From: Candidatus Dormiibacterota bacterium
Lineage (GTDB): Bacteria > Chloroflexota > Dormibacteria > UBA8260 > Bog-877
Length of the DNA stretch: 14,688 nt
Assembly: GCA_003164475.1 (NCBI GenBank)
Contig: PLTL01000246.1
Span: 1 to 14,688, forward strand
Direction: 5' to 3'
The translations under genes and the position numbers were made by a program. Positions 14,267 to 14,688 of the stretch are shown in pieces (position 1 is the first letter of the stretch; each line of letters begins with the position of its first letter). The notes beneath the pieces were generated by a model. That model worked only from the letters and a program-made list of their open reading frames with translations, had not been told where the DNA came from and searched no databases.

Positions 14267-14688
14267 CCCACGAAGCGCAAGGAGATCCAGAGGGCTACCG
14301 TAGCCGCGATCAGTACGGGGGGCACGGTGATGGCGCCCAGGCGCATGAACTCCATGATGGGGAGCTCCTCCCCTCGCTGGCGGAGGACACGCCTCCAGAG
14401 CAGGGTGGCCAGCGACCCCACATAGGTCAGGTTGGGCCCGGTGTTGACGCCGATGAGAACCGCGAGAACTGGCCCCGCACCGACGGCGGCCGCCGCCGGG
14501 AGAAGGAGAAGCACAGCCGGGAGGTTGTTGATGAGGTTGGCGAGCACGGCCGCGACGACCGCAATGAGCAGGAGCGAGCCCAGTGAGGTCCCCCCCGGCA
14601 TGAGGTGGGTGACGAGTGAGCCGAGCCCGTGAATCGAGACGGCCTTCACGATGAGCCCCAGGGCCAGCACGAAGGCGAGGAAGGGGAC
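14263..14688 (-). CDS. ArsB/NhaD-type permease, C-terminal part (starts beyond the window)
   Basis: The frame enters from the right edge and supplies the last ~141 residues of an ion-transporter-superfamily permease. LANLINNLPAVLLLLPAA carries the NNLPA element, and IGVNTGPNLTYVGSLATLLWRRVLR is the hallmark loop-helix of ArsB-like arsenite exporters and related Na+/anion carriers. It ends in a final helix, VPPVLIAATVALWISLRF. Family is clear; substrate (arsenite, Na+ or organic anion) cannot be fixed from this part, and no ars regulator or reductase is in view. The stop overlaps the Usp start. Confidence 0.88.
   Translation of the reverse strand, partial: VPFLAFVLALGLIVKAVSIHGLGSLVTHLMPGGTSLGSLLLIAVVAAVLANLINNLPAVLLLLPAAAAVGAGPVLAVLIGVNTGPNLTYVGSLATLLWRRVLRQRGEELPIMEFMRLGAITVPPVLIAATVALWISLRFVG

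Noticed and set aside
1..14688. CRISPR array, transposase, phage or defence cassette
   Set aside because: No regularly spaced repeats, no DDE/integrase/terminase motifs and no toxin-antitoxin or restriction signatures in any frame read.

Overview
The window is GC-rich (roughly two thirds G+C by eye), with GTG starts, G/C-rich third codon positions and gene families typical of Actinomycetota or related high-GC lineages. I cannot name a genus. Most genes lie on the minus strand. Only two are on plus: a 33-codon membrane microprotein and a COG4705-type membrane protein.

Layout from left to right. (1) Positions 1-3294 hold a glycogen/maltodextrin module on the minus strand. Transcription runs from a truncated SAM-methyltransferase relic into malQ (4-alpha-glucanotransferase), then an 8-codon leader ORF, then the 5' part of glgB (branching enzyme), which leaves the window. 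(2) Positions 3295-4890 hold a two-helix membrane protein of an uncharacterised family, preceded by about 180 nt of hairpin-rich leader, and a weak small ORF. (3) Positions 4890-7061 encode a PAS-PAS-GAF-EAL protein, a probable c-di-GMP phosphodiesterase with all key EAL residues and no GGDEF domain. (4) Positions 7062-9440 are gene-poor. They contain an ORF broken by two opposite frameshifts, a PRC-barrel/coiled-coil protein, and a small Cys/His ORF that has a decayed partial copy 5.7 kb away. (5) Positions 9568-11663 hold the 33-aa membrane microprotein, a secreted two-cysteine protein with a strongly basic segment, and non-coding or decayed DNA that includes a tRNA T-arm-like remnant. (6) Positions 11664-12716 hold a glycosyltransferase-39-like membrane protein gene broken by about four frame changes. 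(7) Positions 12723-14688 hold the COG4705-like protein (+), then a universal stress protein overlapping the end of an ArsB/NhaD-type permease (-).

The intact parts are a polyglucan-metabolism operon, a c-di-GMP hydrolysing sensor, and a permease-USP pair joined by an ATGA overlap. The rest looks like a graveyard of decaying genes. I found no phage, transposase, CRISPR array or defence cassette. The most interesting observations are the leader ORF coupled to glgB, the structured leader of the membrane gene, the dispersed Cys/His-ORF relic, and the repeated one-base frame breaks, which could be real decay or assembly indels.
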